The notes: a model not told the origin generated them from the letters alone. Counted from the first letter of the stretch, positions 36,001-47,251 are shown. The stretch: 64,000 nt of DNA from Flaccisagitta enflata (GCA_965153355.1 OZ231126.1:55862001-55926000), one strand, 5' to 3'. A program made the numbers and translations.

Positions 36001-36206
36001 GCCTTAATCATCAGCGATTGCGCCCTGATAGAATCATCGACCGTCGTAAGTGGGGAAAACCTTCGCGATGAAGCAGACGAAGAGGTCGATGGGCTTCTAT
36101 CATTAACCACGTATTGAAACCCATTGCGAACCTTGCCGCAGTAGAAGCGTGCGATGAGGACCGTTAAGAAGAGAAGCACAATCGGTGTCCTAGCGACCAA
36201 CGACAT
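30088..36206 (-). CDS. Receptor-like protein: Toll-like LRR ectodomain, TM, IRE1/RNase L-like pseudokinase, KEN RNase domain, RAWUL-like C terminus
   Basis: Two exons, 36206-30888 and 30660-30088, join in phase 0 (ATG|GTAAGC; TTTTTCAG|GAG) to give 1963 residues. The start is the ATG at 36206, because the codons upstream lack an ATG and this one opens a signal peptide (VLLFLTVLIARFYC). Residues about 35-400 are a Ser/Thr-rich stalk-like region. About 480-1040 are leucine-rich repeats in three blocks, each closed by a cysteine cluster (C759-R-C761, about 893, about 1030) and re-opened by VSIDCS-type caps, as in multi-cysteine-cluster Toll receptors. A transmembrane helix lies at about 1069-1091. 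The kinase-like domain lacks a glycine loop. It has HGKLD (H1196) where HRD is expected and DFS (1221-1223) for DFG, so it is probably inactive. Its C-lobe half is present twice (about 1255-1340 and 1455-1540). A KEN-type domain (about 1580-1650) has R1602-N1603-x3-H1607, the RNase signature of RNase L and IRE1. The last about 110 residues contain IDVMHDNRKLNDDQ, like Polycomb RAWUL domains. A sensor that triggers RNA cleavage is inferred. Confidence 0.8.
30661..30887 (-). other. Single intron of the receptor gene
   Basis: A 227-bp GT-AG intron, phase 0, with donor ATG|GTAAGC and a pyrimidine-rich acceptor CCCTTTTTCAG|GAG. Reading through it runs into stops, so the downstream frame is the second exon and not a separate gene. 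Confidence 0.8.
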
Positions 36207-36510
36207 AGTGTGTGTTTTTTTATTTTTTTTTATCACTATCAATTGTCTACAATAGTTGAGTTATTCTTTTGTAACGCAAAACCTGTCATCACTTAAAATT
36301 GCTGAGGATTGTTTTGGTACGTGATTTTCTTACAAAGGAACAGTAGAATGTGCTCAATTTGGGCTTTCGAACGATACATGTTTTCCTTGTGTTTTTTGTG
36401 TTCCATTTGCACATCAAGAGCCCAAGCATGAGCAAAAGATCGTTTCACTGCAAGAGCTATGAATTGGGGTATTACCCTACACTTTCACGAATGATTAGGT
36501 CAAGCGTTTT
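36207..36510 (-). promoter_or_regulatory. Upstream region of the receptor gene
   Basis: About 300 bp separate the receptor ATG from a family D element. The leader just before the ATG is A-rich and ends ACACACACT. No TATA box is certain. Confidence 0.3.
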
Positions 36511-37201
36511 TTGGGCAGCTGCCCCGAAGGGGCCGATGACCTTTGCTTTCACACATATGGTAAACTTTCTCTTTCTCCTCCTTCTCCTTCTTCTTCTTCT
36601 TCTTCTCCGTCCCCCCCCTGTCGAGACCCAAATCCTAGTCTCGAGGCCCTAATCCTAGTCTAAAGGCCCAAATCCTAGCCTTGAGGCTCAAATCCCAACC
36701 TCAAAGCTCAAATCCCAGCCTCAAAGCTCAAATCCATGCCCCAAAGCTCAAATCCATGCCTCAAAGCTCAAATCCAGCCTCGAGGCTCAAATCTCAGCCT
36801 TGAGGCTCAAATCGCAGCCTAAAGACACAAACCCAAGCCTCAAAGCTCAAATCCCAATCTCGAGGCTCATATCCCAGTCTATAGGCTCAAATCCCAGCCT
36901 CAAGGCTCAAATTCCAGCCTCAAGGCTAAAATCTCAGCCTCAAGGCCCAAATCCTAGCCTCATGGCTCAAATCCCAGCCTTGAGGCTCAAACCCCAGCCT
37001 CTAAATCCAGCTCCTAGGCTCAAATCCCAGCCGCAAGGCTCATTTCCCAGCCTCCAGGCCCTAATTCCAGCCTTAAAGCTCAAATACAAACAGCATAGGT
37101 CATCGGCCCCTTTGGGGCCGCTGCCCCTCTAACCACCTCACACCATCATACACTCACATAGGGGCAACGGTGACCGCTGACCATCTAACGCTTTTGCGAC
37201 T
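36511..37201 (+). mobile_element. Family D element, copy 1
   Basis: One end is GGGCAGCTGCCCCGAAGGGGCCGATGACC-like, a GC-rich hairpin written here as GGCCCC-GAA-GGGGCC in its consensus. Next is a (CTT)n tract, then about 20 units of a 20-bp TCAAGGCTCAAATCCCAGCC-type repeat, a second inverted copy of the hairpin (CATCGGCCCCTTTGGGGCCG), and an end CCATCTAACGCTTTTGCGACT. It is non-coding. Confidence 0.8.
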
Positions 37202-37681
37202 GTTCAATATCTAAACAGAAGAATAAATGAAAAAATATTATGGACGGTACTTACGGTAAGCTTGTTTTGCACTTTTTTTCTTTCTTTATTTCAGCAGACT
37301 TTTCTAGTCATAGTTTTCTTAAAAAGGCATGGGGAAGATTTGTTTACGAAAAAAATCAAGGTGCAGAATGCCATGGAAACGACCGGCTAGAACTCTTACA
37401 AATGCTCTCATTGGAAAGTTGATTTGGACTTAATTTAGCCACTCCGTCATCAATGCTTTAGTTGTATAGGATGACTATGGAAGAAATTTCTCTCGTAACT
37501 CCAGCAATCAATTCTATACAACTACATATCCAAATTTAATTTCCAAAGAGACTGGGCTTTTGATATGCAAAAGGAATATAAAAAGTGCTTGGAGATAGTG
37601 TTTGATTCGAATGCCCAAATTGGGCCCATTCTAAGGAACAGGTCAGCGACCCCATCATTGAGAAAAAAATAAAGAAATAAA

Positions 37682-37684
<3 letters not shown>
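37202..37684. other. Non-coding DNA, nothing recognised
   Basis: No supported exon. Confidence 0.4.

Positions 37685-37773
<89 letters not shown>
37685..37773. repeat. (GA)n microsatellite
   Basis: A pure AG array of about 44 units. Confidence 0.97.
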
Positions 37774-37777
<4 letters not shown>

Positions 37778-37997
37778 TTAGCTTAAGACGAGCCGCTAGT
37801 AAAATATAACAAACAACACATCTAAAAGGGAATTACATTCTCAAGTGCTCGAGAACACAGTTCAGAGTCTCACATCTCTTTTTGAAGTATAGTGTATGAC
37901 AAAGTCCAGTGACTCGTCTTACAGATCAGCTCCCCTCCCCCATGTTTTCCTCTCCGTGTTTCTTCGTTTGGTGAAATTGTTGTTTGTCTCTTTTTTT

Positions 37998-38186
37998 AGT
38001 CGCGTGCACGCGACTCTACAACCCGGTTTGTCCGTCGGTCGGTCGGTCGGTTGGTGGGTCACACTTTATTTTTTTTTTGATGATTTTATTTCTTTGACCT
38101 CACTGCTCCTGCCCAAATAGTCTGGCAATCTCAAATATGGCCCCTGCCCACCCGCACGCGACTTTGGTAGCCGTGTATCCGGCCTT
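37998..38186 (+). mobile_element. Family B element, short copy without tandem array
   Basis: It has the perfect palindrome AGTCGCGTGCACGCGACT, then (GTCGG)n, a CTGCTCCTGCCCAAATAGTC-type core, CCCACCCGCACGCGACT and the GGCCTTG end. Several T bases flank both sides. Confidence 0.9.
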
Positions 38187-38275
38187 GTTTCTTTGGATGC
38201 CTCTCTTTACTTAATGCGAAGAAAAGGTTATGTCCATTCGTCCACAACAGATGGCGCGGCGTCGCTGTCATCACT

Positions 38276-38535
38276 TACACCTGTTGACGAAGAAAATCGC
38301 CGTGTTGACATCCATGCTGAGGTTATGGGGAAGACGTGACCTTGTGTTGACGCCGTTTTGAAGCTCGTGTTTGCGCTGATGATGGCAGCGTGTTGACGCC
38401 GTGTTGACACTCATGTCGTCGCCCGTATTTACACCGTGTTGACTCCCGTGTTGACTTCCGTGTTGACGCCTGTGTTAACGACATGTTGGCGGCATGTTGA
38501 CGCTCGTGTTGAAGTTCGTGTTGACGCCGTGTTTA
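38276..38535. repeat. 12-bp tandem repeat
   Basis: Repeats of GTGTTGACGCC with one-base variations. The 38430-38535 part is most regular. Confidence 0.8.
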
Positions 38536-38569
38536 GGATGAATCTGCTGACCTAAAATATCTTTTTTTC

Positions 38570-39060
38570 TCGTTTGTTTTTGTTTTTTTTTTTTGTTTTT
38601 TTTTTTGTTATTTTTGTTTTGTTTTTTGTTTTTTAGTTTTGTTTTTTGTTTTTTTTTGGTTTGTTTTTTTTTTTGTTTGTTTGTTTTTGTTTTGTTTTTT
38701 TGTTTTTGTTTTTTGTTTTTGTTTTTGTTTTGTTTTTTTTTTGTTTTTTTGTTTGTTTGTTTTTGTTTTTGTTTTTTGTTTTTTTTTTTGTTTTTGTTTG
38801 TTTTTTTTTTTGTTTTTGTTTTTTGTTTTGTTTTTTGTTTTTTTTTTTTTGTTTTTTTTTTTTTTTTTGTTTTTGTTTTTTGTTTTTGTTTTTGTTTTTG
38901 TTTTTGTTTTTGTTTTTGTTTTTGTTTTTGTTTTTTTTTGTTTTTGTTTTGTTTTTGTTTTGTTTTTTGTTTTTTTGTTTTGTTCTTTAATTCTTTTGTT
39001 TTTTGTTTTTGGTTTTTTTGTTTTTGTTTTTTGTTTTTTGTTGTTTTTTTTGTTGTTGTT
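38570..39060. repeat. (GTTTTT)n-type T/G-rich array
   Basis: Nearly 500 bases built only from T-runs of 3-18 separated by single G bases. The long Phe/Cys/Val frame on one strand and the Lys/Thr/Gln frame on the other are composition effects. Confidence 0.95.
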
Positions 39061-39324
39061 TTGAGAGAGAGAGAGATTTCTGACGTTAAAACTGCTCAAT
39101 GATGCGCATTTTACACTTGAACATTGTGTTTAGGCGGCAGAATTTCAGTTGTATAATTAATAGATATCAAAACAGTAGGAAATAAATAGTCGATCGGTCC
39201 ATCCGTCCATCCGTAACATTTTTGAATTTTGAGCGGTGAAAATTGGCAATCCTGGCGATTAAGGAGCTTAACGTCCCCCTGTCCCATGGAAGACATTTTG
39301 CCTTACGCAATGCACGGTTTTTTT

Positions 39325-39498
39325 AGTCGCGTGCACGCGACTCTACACCCCGATTTGTCCGTCGGTTGGTCGGTCACACTTTACTTTATTTATCAATTTC
39401 ATTTCTTTAGGTCATCTTAGGTCATATAAGAGTATACTTAGTCCTTCTAAGTCATTCTAAAAGTAAGTCTCGCACGCGACTTATAGGTGTTGGCCTTG
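39325..39498 (+). mobile_element. Family B element, short copy
   Basis: The head palindrome is perfect. It has a brief GTCAT-type array and ends CGCACGCGACTTATAGG then GGCCTTG. Confidence 0.88.
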
Positions 39499-39600
39499 TT
39501 TACTGAAAAGTTAGCCGTCATAAGGTGATCAAAATCACGCCTGAATAGATTCAAACAACTATTAGATGCTGATCTTTTTGAAGAGCTTTAATTACTTTTT

Positions 39601-39806
39601 AGTCGTGTGCTACGCAACTTTACACCCCGCTTTGTCGGTCTGTCCGCCGGTCTGTTTGTTTGGTCCGTCCGGCCTGTCGGTCACACTCCTTTACTTTTTT
39701 TTTTTGCGGTTTTTGGCTCACTAATCTCTGCCCAAATGATCTGGTGACTCCCACCTACGGCCCCTGCCCACCCGCACGGGACTAAAGATGCCGCGTATCT
39801 GGCCTT
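39601..39806 (+). mobile_element. Family B element, diverged short copy
   Basis: The head is AGTCGTGTGCTACGCAACT (palindrome damaged). The core contains CTGCCCAAATGATCTGG, and the end is GCGTATCTGGCCTTG. Confidence 0.8.
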
Positions 39807-39870
39807 GTTTCTTTATCCCTCTGACCTCACCTATGATGCTATGAGTTACTCGTATCTCCTTAATCACTTT

Positions 39871-40390
39871 TTTAGGCATCGGCCCCGAAGGGGACAAAGT
39901 CCTGTAGGAACACAGGGGACTCTTGTTCGTTTGTCCGTCTGTTCGCTCGCTGTCTGCTCCTTGTCCCCCCCAGGCCCTCTCAGGCCTGAAATTTGCCCTC
40001 TCAGGCTCAAAATCTGCCCTCTCAGGCCTAAAAACCCACCGCCTCTCAGGCTTGAACCTGCCTCTAGGCTCACCCGCCTACTTAGCCTAAAATTTTTGCA
40101 GCAGGTGGAGGCCTGGTGCCAGCAGGTTTGAATTGCCTCCTGCTTCAACCTGCCTCGCAGCTCAGGATTCATACCAGGAGGGCAGATTCTCAGGCCTGAG
40201 AGGGCAGATTTTAGGCCTGAGAGGGCAGATTTCTGGCCTGAGAGGGCCTGGGGGGGCGGACGAACGGACGGAAGGACGGACGGACGGACGAACGAACGAA
40301 CGAATGAAAGTCCCCTCTCATTCTGATTTTCAACCATGCAAAGCAGGGCAACGGGTATCGCTGACCATGTATTGCCCTTGGGCGACCTGT
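39871..40390 (+). mobile_element. Family D element, copy 2, with internal palindrome
   Basis: It begins GGCATCGGCCCCGAAGGGG and ends with GGGCAACGGGTATCGCTGACC. Its internal repeat (CCTCTCAGGCCTAAAATCTG type) occurs in both orientations around 40115, so 39910-40340 folds on itself. Confidence 0.75.
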
Positions 40391-40586
40391 TGCAACTTTG
40401 AACGCGAATTCATCTCTCCCCTCTAACCCTCACTTGTAATGATGAATCATCGACTCATACCCAATTGCCCTCTCTTGGAACCAAACGTGCAACGCAAAAG
40501 AATCCAGAGCACCGCTACAAGCAAACACACGAATGAAAGAAGAAAATGAAGAGATAAGCAGAGGGAAGAAAAAGAGAGAGAGAAAA
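40391..40586. other. Spacer, nothing recognised
   Basis: A short non-coding interval between repeats. Confidence 0.35.
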
Positions 40587-40787
40587 CAAGTGACGCGGGG
40601 TCACAATATCGTTGCGGACGGGTGGGCAGGGGCACCAACCCCATCCACAACTCGTATGCCCCCAACAACAAATATGAACTACCAAAAAACAACAACCAAA
40701 ACGGCTTGTTTTTCCAACACTTTTCATCAGGTTACGGAACGACGGACGGTTACCCAAAGCCTCTTATAGAGTTGCGTGTCCGCAACT
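40587..40787 (-). mobile_element. Family B-like element, diverged
   Basis: The head on the minus strand is AGTTGCGGACACGCAACT, which keeps the palindromic design with different bases. The body has GTTGCGGACGGGTGGGCAGG at the opposite end. Confidence 0.65.
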
Positions 40788-40914
40788 AAAAGGAGAAAAT
40801 TAAAGAAATTGGGAAAAAAAACGGAAACAGAAAGATAAAAAAGAAACAAAGATAGAAACAAAGATAGAAACAAAGATAGATAGAAACAAAGAAACAAATA
40901 AGAAAAGAAAAAAA

Positions 40915-41185
40915 GAATGAACAGATTAGTTGAAACAATGAATGAAATGAATGAACACTGAATGAATGAATGAATAAATGTTAATTGAATGAATGAATGA
41001 ATGAATGAATGAATGAATGAATGAAGGAATGAAATGAATGAATGAATGAATGAATGAATGAATGAATGAATGAATGAATGAATGAATGAATGAATGAAAC
41101 AAACGAACAAACAAAAAACAAACAAACCAACAAAAACAAACAAACAAACAAACAAACAAACAAATAAACCAACAAACAAACAAAC
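40915..41185. repeat. (TGAA)n and (ACAA)n microsatellites
   Basis: Tetranucleotide arrays of GAAT/TGAA (40940-41098) followed by ACAA/CAAA (41098-41180). Confidence 0.95.
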
Positions 41186-41189
41186 GAAG

Positions 41190-41610
41190 AGTGAATATAG
41201 CGAAAGATGGTCAGCGGTACCCGTTGCCCCTTGGTCAGTGGATGGTAGCATGTGGTAGTGAGAGGGGCAGCGGCTCTGAAGAAGCCAATGACCTATGCTT
41301 GGCTTTAATTTAAAGATGGAGACTTAGATTTGAGCATTGAGACTGGGATACGAGTTTTCATTCTTCAGCATCAATACGTCGGAGACAATACGAGAATTCA
41401 AGCTTTGATGCTGGGATTTAGGCCTAGGCCGCGAAACTTGGATATGGGCCTTTAGGCTGAGATAGGGGCGTTGATGCTGGGATTAATCTCTAAGGGGGTT
41501 GAGATACATAAAAGAAGAAGAAGAAGAAGAAGAAGAAGAAGAAGAAGAAGAAGAAGAAAGAAGAAGAAGAAGAAGAATAAGATGAAGAAGAAGAAGAAGA
41601 AGAAGAAAAG
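41190..41610 (-). mobile_element. Family D element, copy 3, diverged
   Basis: It begins GATGGTCAGCGGTACCCGTT and continues with AGAGGGGCAGCGGCTCTGAA, matching the 58.1-kb copy in orientation. It is followed by a decayed GCTGGGATTTAGG-type array and (GAA)n to about 41608. Confidence 0.65.
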
Positions 41611-41619
41611 GTGAGATTC

Positions 41620-42040
41620 ATTAATTCAATAATTCATTCTTTCATTCATTCAAATTTTCATTTGTTCATTCATTCATTCATTCATTCATTGATTTATTCA
41701 TTCATTCATTCATTCATTCATTCATTCATTCATTCATTCATTCATTCATTCATTCATTCATTCATTCATTCATTCATTCATTCATTCATTCATTCATTCA
41801 ATATTCATTCATTCATTCATTCATTCATTCATTCATTCCTTCATTCTTTCATTCATTCATTCATTCATTCATTCATTCATTCATTCTTTCATTTATTCTA
41901 TTATTTATTAATTCATTTATTCAGTCATTCATTTATTCATTTATTCATTCATTCATTCATTCATTCATTCATTCATTCATTCATTCATTCATACATACAT
42001 TCATTCCTTCATTTATTTATTCGTTCATTCATTCGTTATT
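41620..42040. repeat. (ATTC)n microsatellite
   Basis: About 400 bases of TTCA tetramers with scattered substitutions. It reads as Ser-Phe-Ile-His in all frames. Confidence 0.97.
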
Positions 42041-42533
42041 GATCAGCAACGTAAACCTTTGATGGCCATAACATGGTCTTGTTTTCTTCGCTTTTGATCT
42101 TCTTTTGGCGCGATAATGATGGCGTTTATACCCGCTTCATGTAATAGGCCACCCTTTTGAGCATTATCATAAACCAAGCATTTTGTGACGTGGCGCACTC
42201 TCTCTCTCTCTCTGCGTTACCTCCCTTATTTTTGGTCTCATTTTTCCCCCTACCTGAAATCACCAACATCAGGAATCCATTATCAACAAAGGGAATTTTT
42301 TTTCCTTCTTGGGTCATATATTCATCAGTAATGGGCCGGCGACGTCTAGTCAGAGAGAGAGCCTGAGAGAGGTAGGGTAGACAGAGAAAAAGACACAAAA
42401 TTGGAAAGACAAATACAGACAGCAATATCAGGTGGAAAGGAGGGGAAAGGAAGCAAAAGAGTGAGAATGATCTGAAGACAAGTACAGTCAGCAAGATCAG
42501 ATGGAAAAGAGGGGAAAGAGAACGAAAGATATA
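42041..42533. other. Non-coding DNA, nothing recognised
   Basis: No exon. It includes two similar approximately 75-bp segments near 42395 and 42473 (AGACA...TCAGATGGAAA) that suggest a local duplication. Confidence 0.4.
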
Positions 42534-43367
42534 TACCAGTAATGGCGACTGTCGCCGTGAGGAAAAAAGTCGTAAGCATTGGTCACTTTTCACAATGCCT
42601 TTGTTTTTAGTCACTGCAAATCTTTTTACTTGCGAGATCAAATCAAGAGCACTTGCATGTGGTCAATGCACTGTTAATCGGAGAAATATAGGACTGAGCC
42701 AAATGAGCTTGATGATTTAAAATGCTCAAAATCATTCGACCACACAACCAGTTATGCTCACTGACATGCTTTCTTGTATTTGCATCTTTGTATTTATCCC
42801 ATTAAAGATCAGAAAAAAAGACTGAGCTAAATGTGAGCTAAGTGAGCGAATAATATAAAAACAACCTCGCAAATAAGCAACTGAGCTCACTGACATGTGC
42901 CAGATTCAAGTTGCTTAAATATTTATCAAAATATTTATTCATTTATTAAATTTCAAATCAGAAAAAGATCAGAAAAAAAAGGAGCTTAATGAGCTAAATG
43001 AGCTAAACTGCTCAAAACACCCTCACAAAGACGAATACATGCTCATAAACATGTTTTTCGTATCTGGTGATGCTCAAACAACATAAATACACTATTTTAT
43101 TGATCCTACTTGAAATCATAAAAATTCAAAAAAAATCAATTTGCAATTTCGTAAATAAATCTTTAAAAAATCATAGCGCTGAAAACATTTGTCGGGAGCA
43201 TTCTGCTATGCCAAAATGAAGAGAATTATCAAATTTACTACTCCTATAAATTTCATCGGAGTGCTTACAATCAAAGGAAGAGATGCACAACTTTCCATGT
43301 TAAACGAAACCCTTTTTTTCTTCTTGAATGCCAAAAGCCGAAGACTGACTTCGACTTTTTTCCCAAT
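42534..43367 (+). repeat. Family A element, copy 4
   Basis: A full-length but more diverged copy, from TACCAGTAATGGCGACTG to the terminal hairpin and TCCCAAT. Confidence 0.8.
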
Positions 43368-43479
43368 GATTGAAAATAAACAAAACATAGCACCCTCTTT
43401 GATAACCAGGTTTGCTTTTTTACAGTTTTTTTCTAATTGCATCATCAATTATGCATATATCTTTTATCTGTTGCTTCTG

Positions 43480-44117
43480 AAAGTAAGAAAAAGGGATTGA
43501 TCGAAATAAGCTAAATCAGCAAAATGAGCAAAAACACAAATAAGCTTTCTTGTACTTGCATGCTTAGACATACTTATCGCATTACAAATCTGGAAGATCA
43601 GGATTGTGCTGTAGAAGCTAGATGAGCTAAATGAGCTGAAATACTCACAATCACCTTCATTCACTGACATGCTTTCTTGTATTTGTATGCTCAGACATAT
43701 ATAAAAACATTTATGTATTTATTGCACTTTAAATCATTAAAAACCTGAGCTAAATGAGCTAGAATACTCAAAAACACCCTCACAGATGAGCAGCTATGCA
43801 ATACAGATATTTGTATGCGTGGACAAAGAAAAGTACACTCCTTTATTGATCCCACATGAAATCTAAAAAAATTTGAAAAAATTCAATTAAGATTTTTAAA
43901 AAAAATTTTTAAAAATCATAACTTGAAAAATATTTGTCCTAGAGACTTCTGCCTGGCGCCAAATGAAAGAGAATTATCAAATTTACTTACCCTATCAATT
44001 TCGTTTGAGGGACCAATCGCCCTAATGAGTTCCCCAACTTTCCCATAAGAAAATGAAAACCCTGTTTCTCTCGAATGTGTCAAAAAGTCGAAGACAGACT
44101 TCGACTTTTTTCCCGAT
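43480..44117 (+). repeat. Family A element, copy 5 (5' truncated)
   Basis: It starts within the subrepeat region and ends with the same hairpin and TCCCGAT. It lies just after copy 4 in the same orientation. Confidence 0.75.
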
Positions 44118-44600
44118 AATCAATAGACAGAGTCAGACAGACGGACAGACAGACAAACATGAAGACCGACAGACAATCAGACAAATGGACGGAAAAACAT
44201 TCTCAAGGGAGAGAAACAAGAAAGACAGACTTGAAAAGAGTGAGAATGAGTCAGGAAAGGAGACAAACAGATACAGATACAGATACAGATACAGATACAG
44301 ATACAGATATAGTGAGAGTGTCTCGGACACAGTCTGACAAACACAGGCAAAAATAAAAAACAGCCTCTGAAGAAATGCAGAGACAGACAATTTATGAGGC
44401 AGAGACAGATACAGATACAGATACAGATATAGATATAGTGAGAGTGTCTCGGACATAGTCTGATAGACACAGGCAAAAATAAAAAACAGCCTCTGAAGAA
44501 ATGCAGAGACAGACATATTATGAGACAGAGACAAAAACTGTGCACGACGGAGACAGAGACAGAGACAGAGACAGAAGCATGGGGACAGATAAAGAGGTAG
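44118..44600. repeat. GACA/ACAGAT microsatellites with a tandem duplication
   Basis: (GACA)n at 44118-44200 and (ACAGAT)n at 44268-44310. An approximately 120-bp segment containing GACACAGTCTGACAAACACA is then repeated once (44300-44420 and 44425-44545). Confidence 0.85.
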
Positions 44601-44683
44601 GAAGGTTAGATGAGGCGAAATGAAAGATTCCATCTCTCGCGCTCTAGATCCGTAGAAAGTGAAAATGGCGTGATGAGAGGAGG

Positions 44684-44799
<116 letters not shown>

Positions 44800-44841
44800 A
44801 AAGATTGGATGAATAAACGAATATGAAGAGAGAGAAGGAAA

Positions 44842-45100
44842 CAAACAAACAAAAAAACAAACTAAAAAACAAACAAACAAATCAACCAACCAACCAACCA
44901 TCCGACCAACAAACCAAAAACCCAACAATCCAACCAACCAACCAACCAACCATCCAACTATCCAAACAGCCAACCAACCAACCAACCAACCAACCAACCA
45001 ACCAACCAACCAACTGACCAACCAACTAACCAACCAAACCACCAACCATCCAGCCAACCAACAAACAAACAAACAAACAAACAAACAAACAAACAAACAA
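44842..45100. repeat. (AACA)n / (AACC)n microsatellite
   Basis: CCAA tetramers flanked on both sides by AACA tetramers. Confidence 0.95.
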
Positions 45101-45489
45101 GGAAAGGAAGAAAGAGTTTAAAGGAAATTTCGGAGGAATGTTAGAGAGGAGGAAATAGAGGATGGAGATGAAGGATCTTTACACGGCGAAGTTGTCTTAC
45201 CTAACCCTCCGACATACAGCTGCATACCCGCAACCCCCACCATCCGTTAGTATCGTCTCCTTTACCTCTCTCTCCCCCCCCCTCTCAACTTCCGTGCAGC
45301 CTTCCCCACAGCCGCAGCTTTGACTGCCCCCACAGCCGCAGCTTTTGCCGCCCCCGCGCGGTCGTGCGTTTCCTCAGTAAAAACATGCCCCACGACAGAA
45401 CAGATCTTAGGTCAGAGTTCAGAGATTCGTTTGCATTGAGATCCGGGCAAGAGTACAGAACATAGGACGGAGTGATGTCTTTAAAAAAA
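45101..45489. other. Non-coding DNA, nothing recognised
   Basis: It includes two adjacent copies of GCCGCAGCTTTTGCCGCCCC-type sequence near 45310-45355. No supported exon. Confidence 0.35.
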
Positions 45490-45622
45490 AACCAAGTCGC
45501 GGCAGGTGGGCAGGGAGAGTGATAAAAGGCTAACCATGCATATGGGTAATGCAAAAACGTTAGGACCATCCAACTAACAGACCAACCAACCGATGGACCA
45601 ACCAAGGGGTAGAGTCGCAAAT
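45490..45622 (-). mobile_element. Family B remnant
   Basis: It has AAGTCGCGGCAGGTGGGCAG at one side, then GACCAACC tetramers and GGGGTAGAGTCGC at the other. Both palindromic arms are incomplete. Confidence 0.55.
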
Positions 45623-46024
45623 GAAAGTGAACCTTAGAAATAACTCTCAATCTCTCTCTCTCTTCTTTCTGCTTCCTCGCATATTCCTCTTACAGACAAG
45701 GTCAGCTATTTTGCTCATACTCGAAGTAGACTCGTAGTAGAGCGCGCTAAGTCATGTTTGCAAAAAACTTTAATGGCGTTTCTCCTTTCTTTGCACAAAA
45801 CGCTCTTCCTTCTAAATGAAGACGTTATCACAATAGATATACCCCAAAAAAACATTCTCGCTTTCTGCTTCTTTCTTCTTTGTGTATGTGTTTCTTCTCC
45901 CTTCTGTTCCATTCTTTTAGGTGCGCCAATGCACATTTATAACTGGCTGTGTCCGTCTGTTGGTTGGTTGGTCGGTCGATTGGTCGGTCGGTTGGTAACG
46001 AAAACGTTTGAAGATCCACATGAA
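45623..46024. other. Non-coding DNA, nothing recognised
   Basis: An acceptor-like TCCTCTTACAG occurs at about 45694 but no extended frame follows. GGTTGGTTGGTCGGTC tetramers at 45960-46000 suggest another family B scrap. Confidence 0.35.
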
Positions 46025-46222
46025 CAAGGCCGGATACGCGGCTACCGAAGTCGCGTGCGGGTGGGCAGCGGCCCTATATTTGAGGTCACCAGATCATTTG
46101 GGCAGGAGCAGGAGAAGGTCAAAGAAATAAAATCATAAAAAAGCAAAGCTTGACCTAATCGTAGACCAACCCACTGACCAACCGACGGACAGAGCGGGTT
46201 GTAGAGTCGCGTGCACGCGACT
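46025..46222 (-). mobile_element. Family B element, short copy
   Basis: The head palindrome is perfect at 46205-46222. The core with GGGCAGGAGCAGG matches the 37998-38186 copy, and the end is CAAGGCCGGATACGCGGC on the plus strand. Confidence 0.9.
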
Positions 46223-47165
46223 AAGAATTATCAAGAGAAGCACCTCGGTGAAAAGACCGTATTTTTCGAGTTTTCTTGTCCTCATTTTCTTCAGTAGATC
46301 TCATTAAGACTTGAGATGACGGGGGCAAGCATTGTAGAAAAACAAGTAAGGCCAGAGGCGTGATACTTGAAATATAGACTAATAAATGGATGATTTATTG
46401 CCAATGATAGCTGGTTGCCGAGGCGACACACATCCATGTATTTTCGCTAAAATATCAATATTTTAAGAAATTTTTTGAACAGTAGTAAGACGTATATTCA
46501 TATAAATATACAATCAAAGGATTATTACAACGCTAGCAGATTATTGGATTGCAAGAAGACAATTATGCCACTGCTACTTGTCCAATATAGATCAAAGCGA
46601 TGTAACACCAATTAAAACATAATTTCATATACACATTTCTAAAACTAAATTTGCTACAAATTTCCCCCAGTATGTCAATGGAAATGAATCATTCTTTTAT
46701 GAGTTTGTATTCAAAATATCAGTCCCCCTCTTCATTTCTCTTCCCATTATCCTTGCCCCCGTCATCTCAAGTCTAGACAAGATCTACTGTTCTCTTGAGC
46801 AGAATTAAGTGACAGAAGTTAAAAGCGGCGGTAGAATATAGGGTCGGCTGTGTATTAGAAAACCAGAAACGCTATCTGGCTTATTGTACCTGTATCTCGC
46901 ACCGGGATGACAGCTGGGGATTGCATTATGAGATGCCATCTTGGTGATGTGGGACTCAGAGCATACCTGGAATAGGCTGGAGTACGCCGCTGGACCCAAG
47001 TAATCGAATTCATAGATGCAGCAATATGTACAACGGAATACTTTTGCAAAATACTGCAACTCCTTGTCCTTGTCATTTGTGAAGTGTTTTCACTTATTTG
47101 GACAGTTCATCCAATTCAAATTCTTCTTCCTCTTCGCTTTCCTATACTTCCTTTACTTCCTTTAC
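46223..47165. other. Non-coding DNA, nothing recognised
   Basis: About 900 bp without a supported exon. GACGGGGGCAAG at 46319 and its complement CCCCCGTCATCTCAAGTC at 46755 bracket 46307-46775. They suggest an old inverted-repeat element with ends related to ACTTGAGATGACGGGGGCAA. Confidence 0.4.
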
Positions 47166-47251
47166 AACGCGGACACCCGACTCTACACCTGGCCTTTGCG
47201 TGTCGGTCGGTCCGTCCGTCAGGCCGTAACACATTTTTGAATTGCGAGCGG

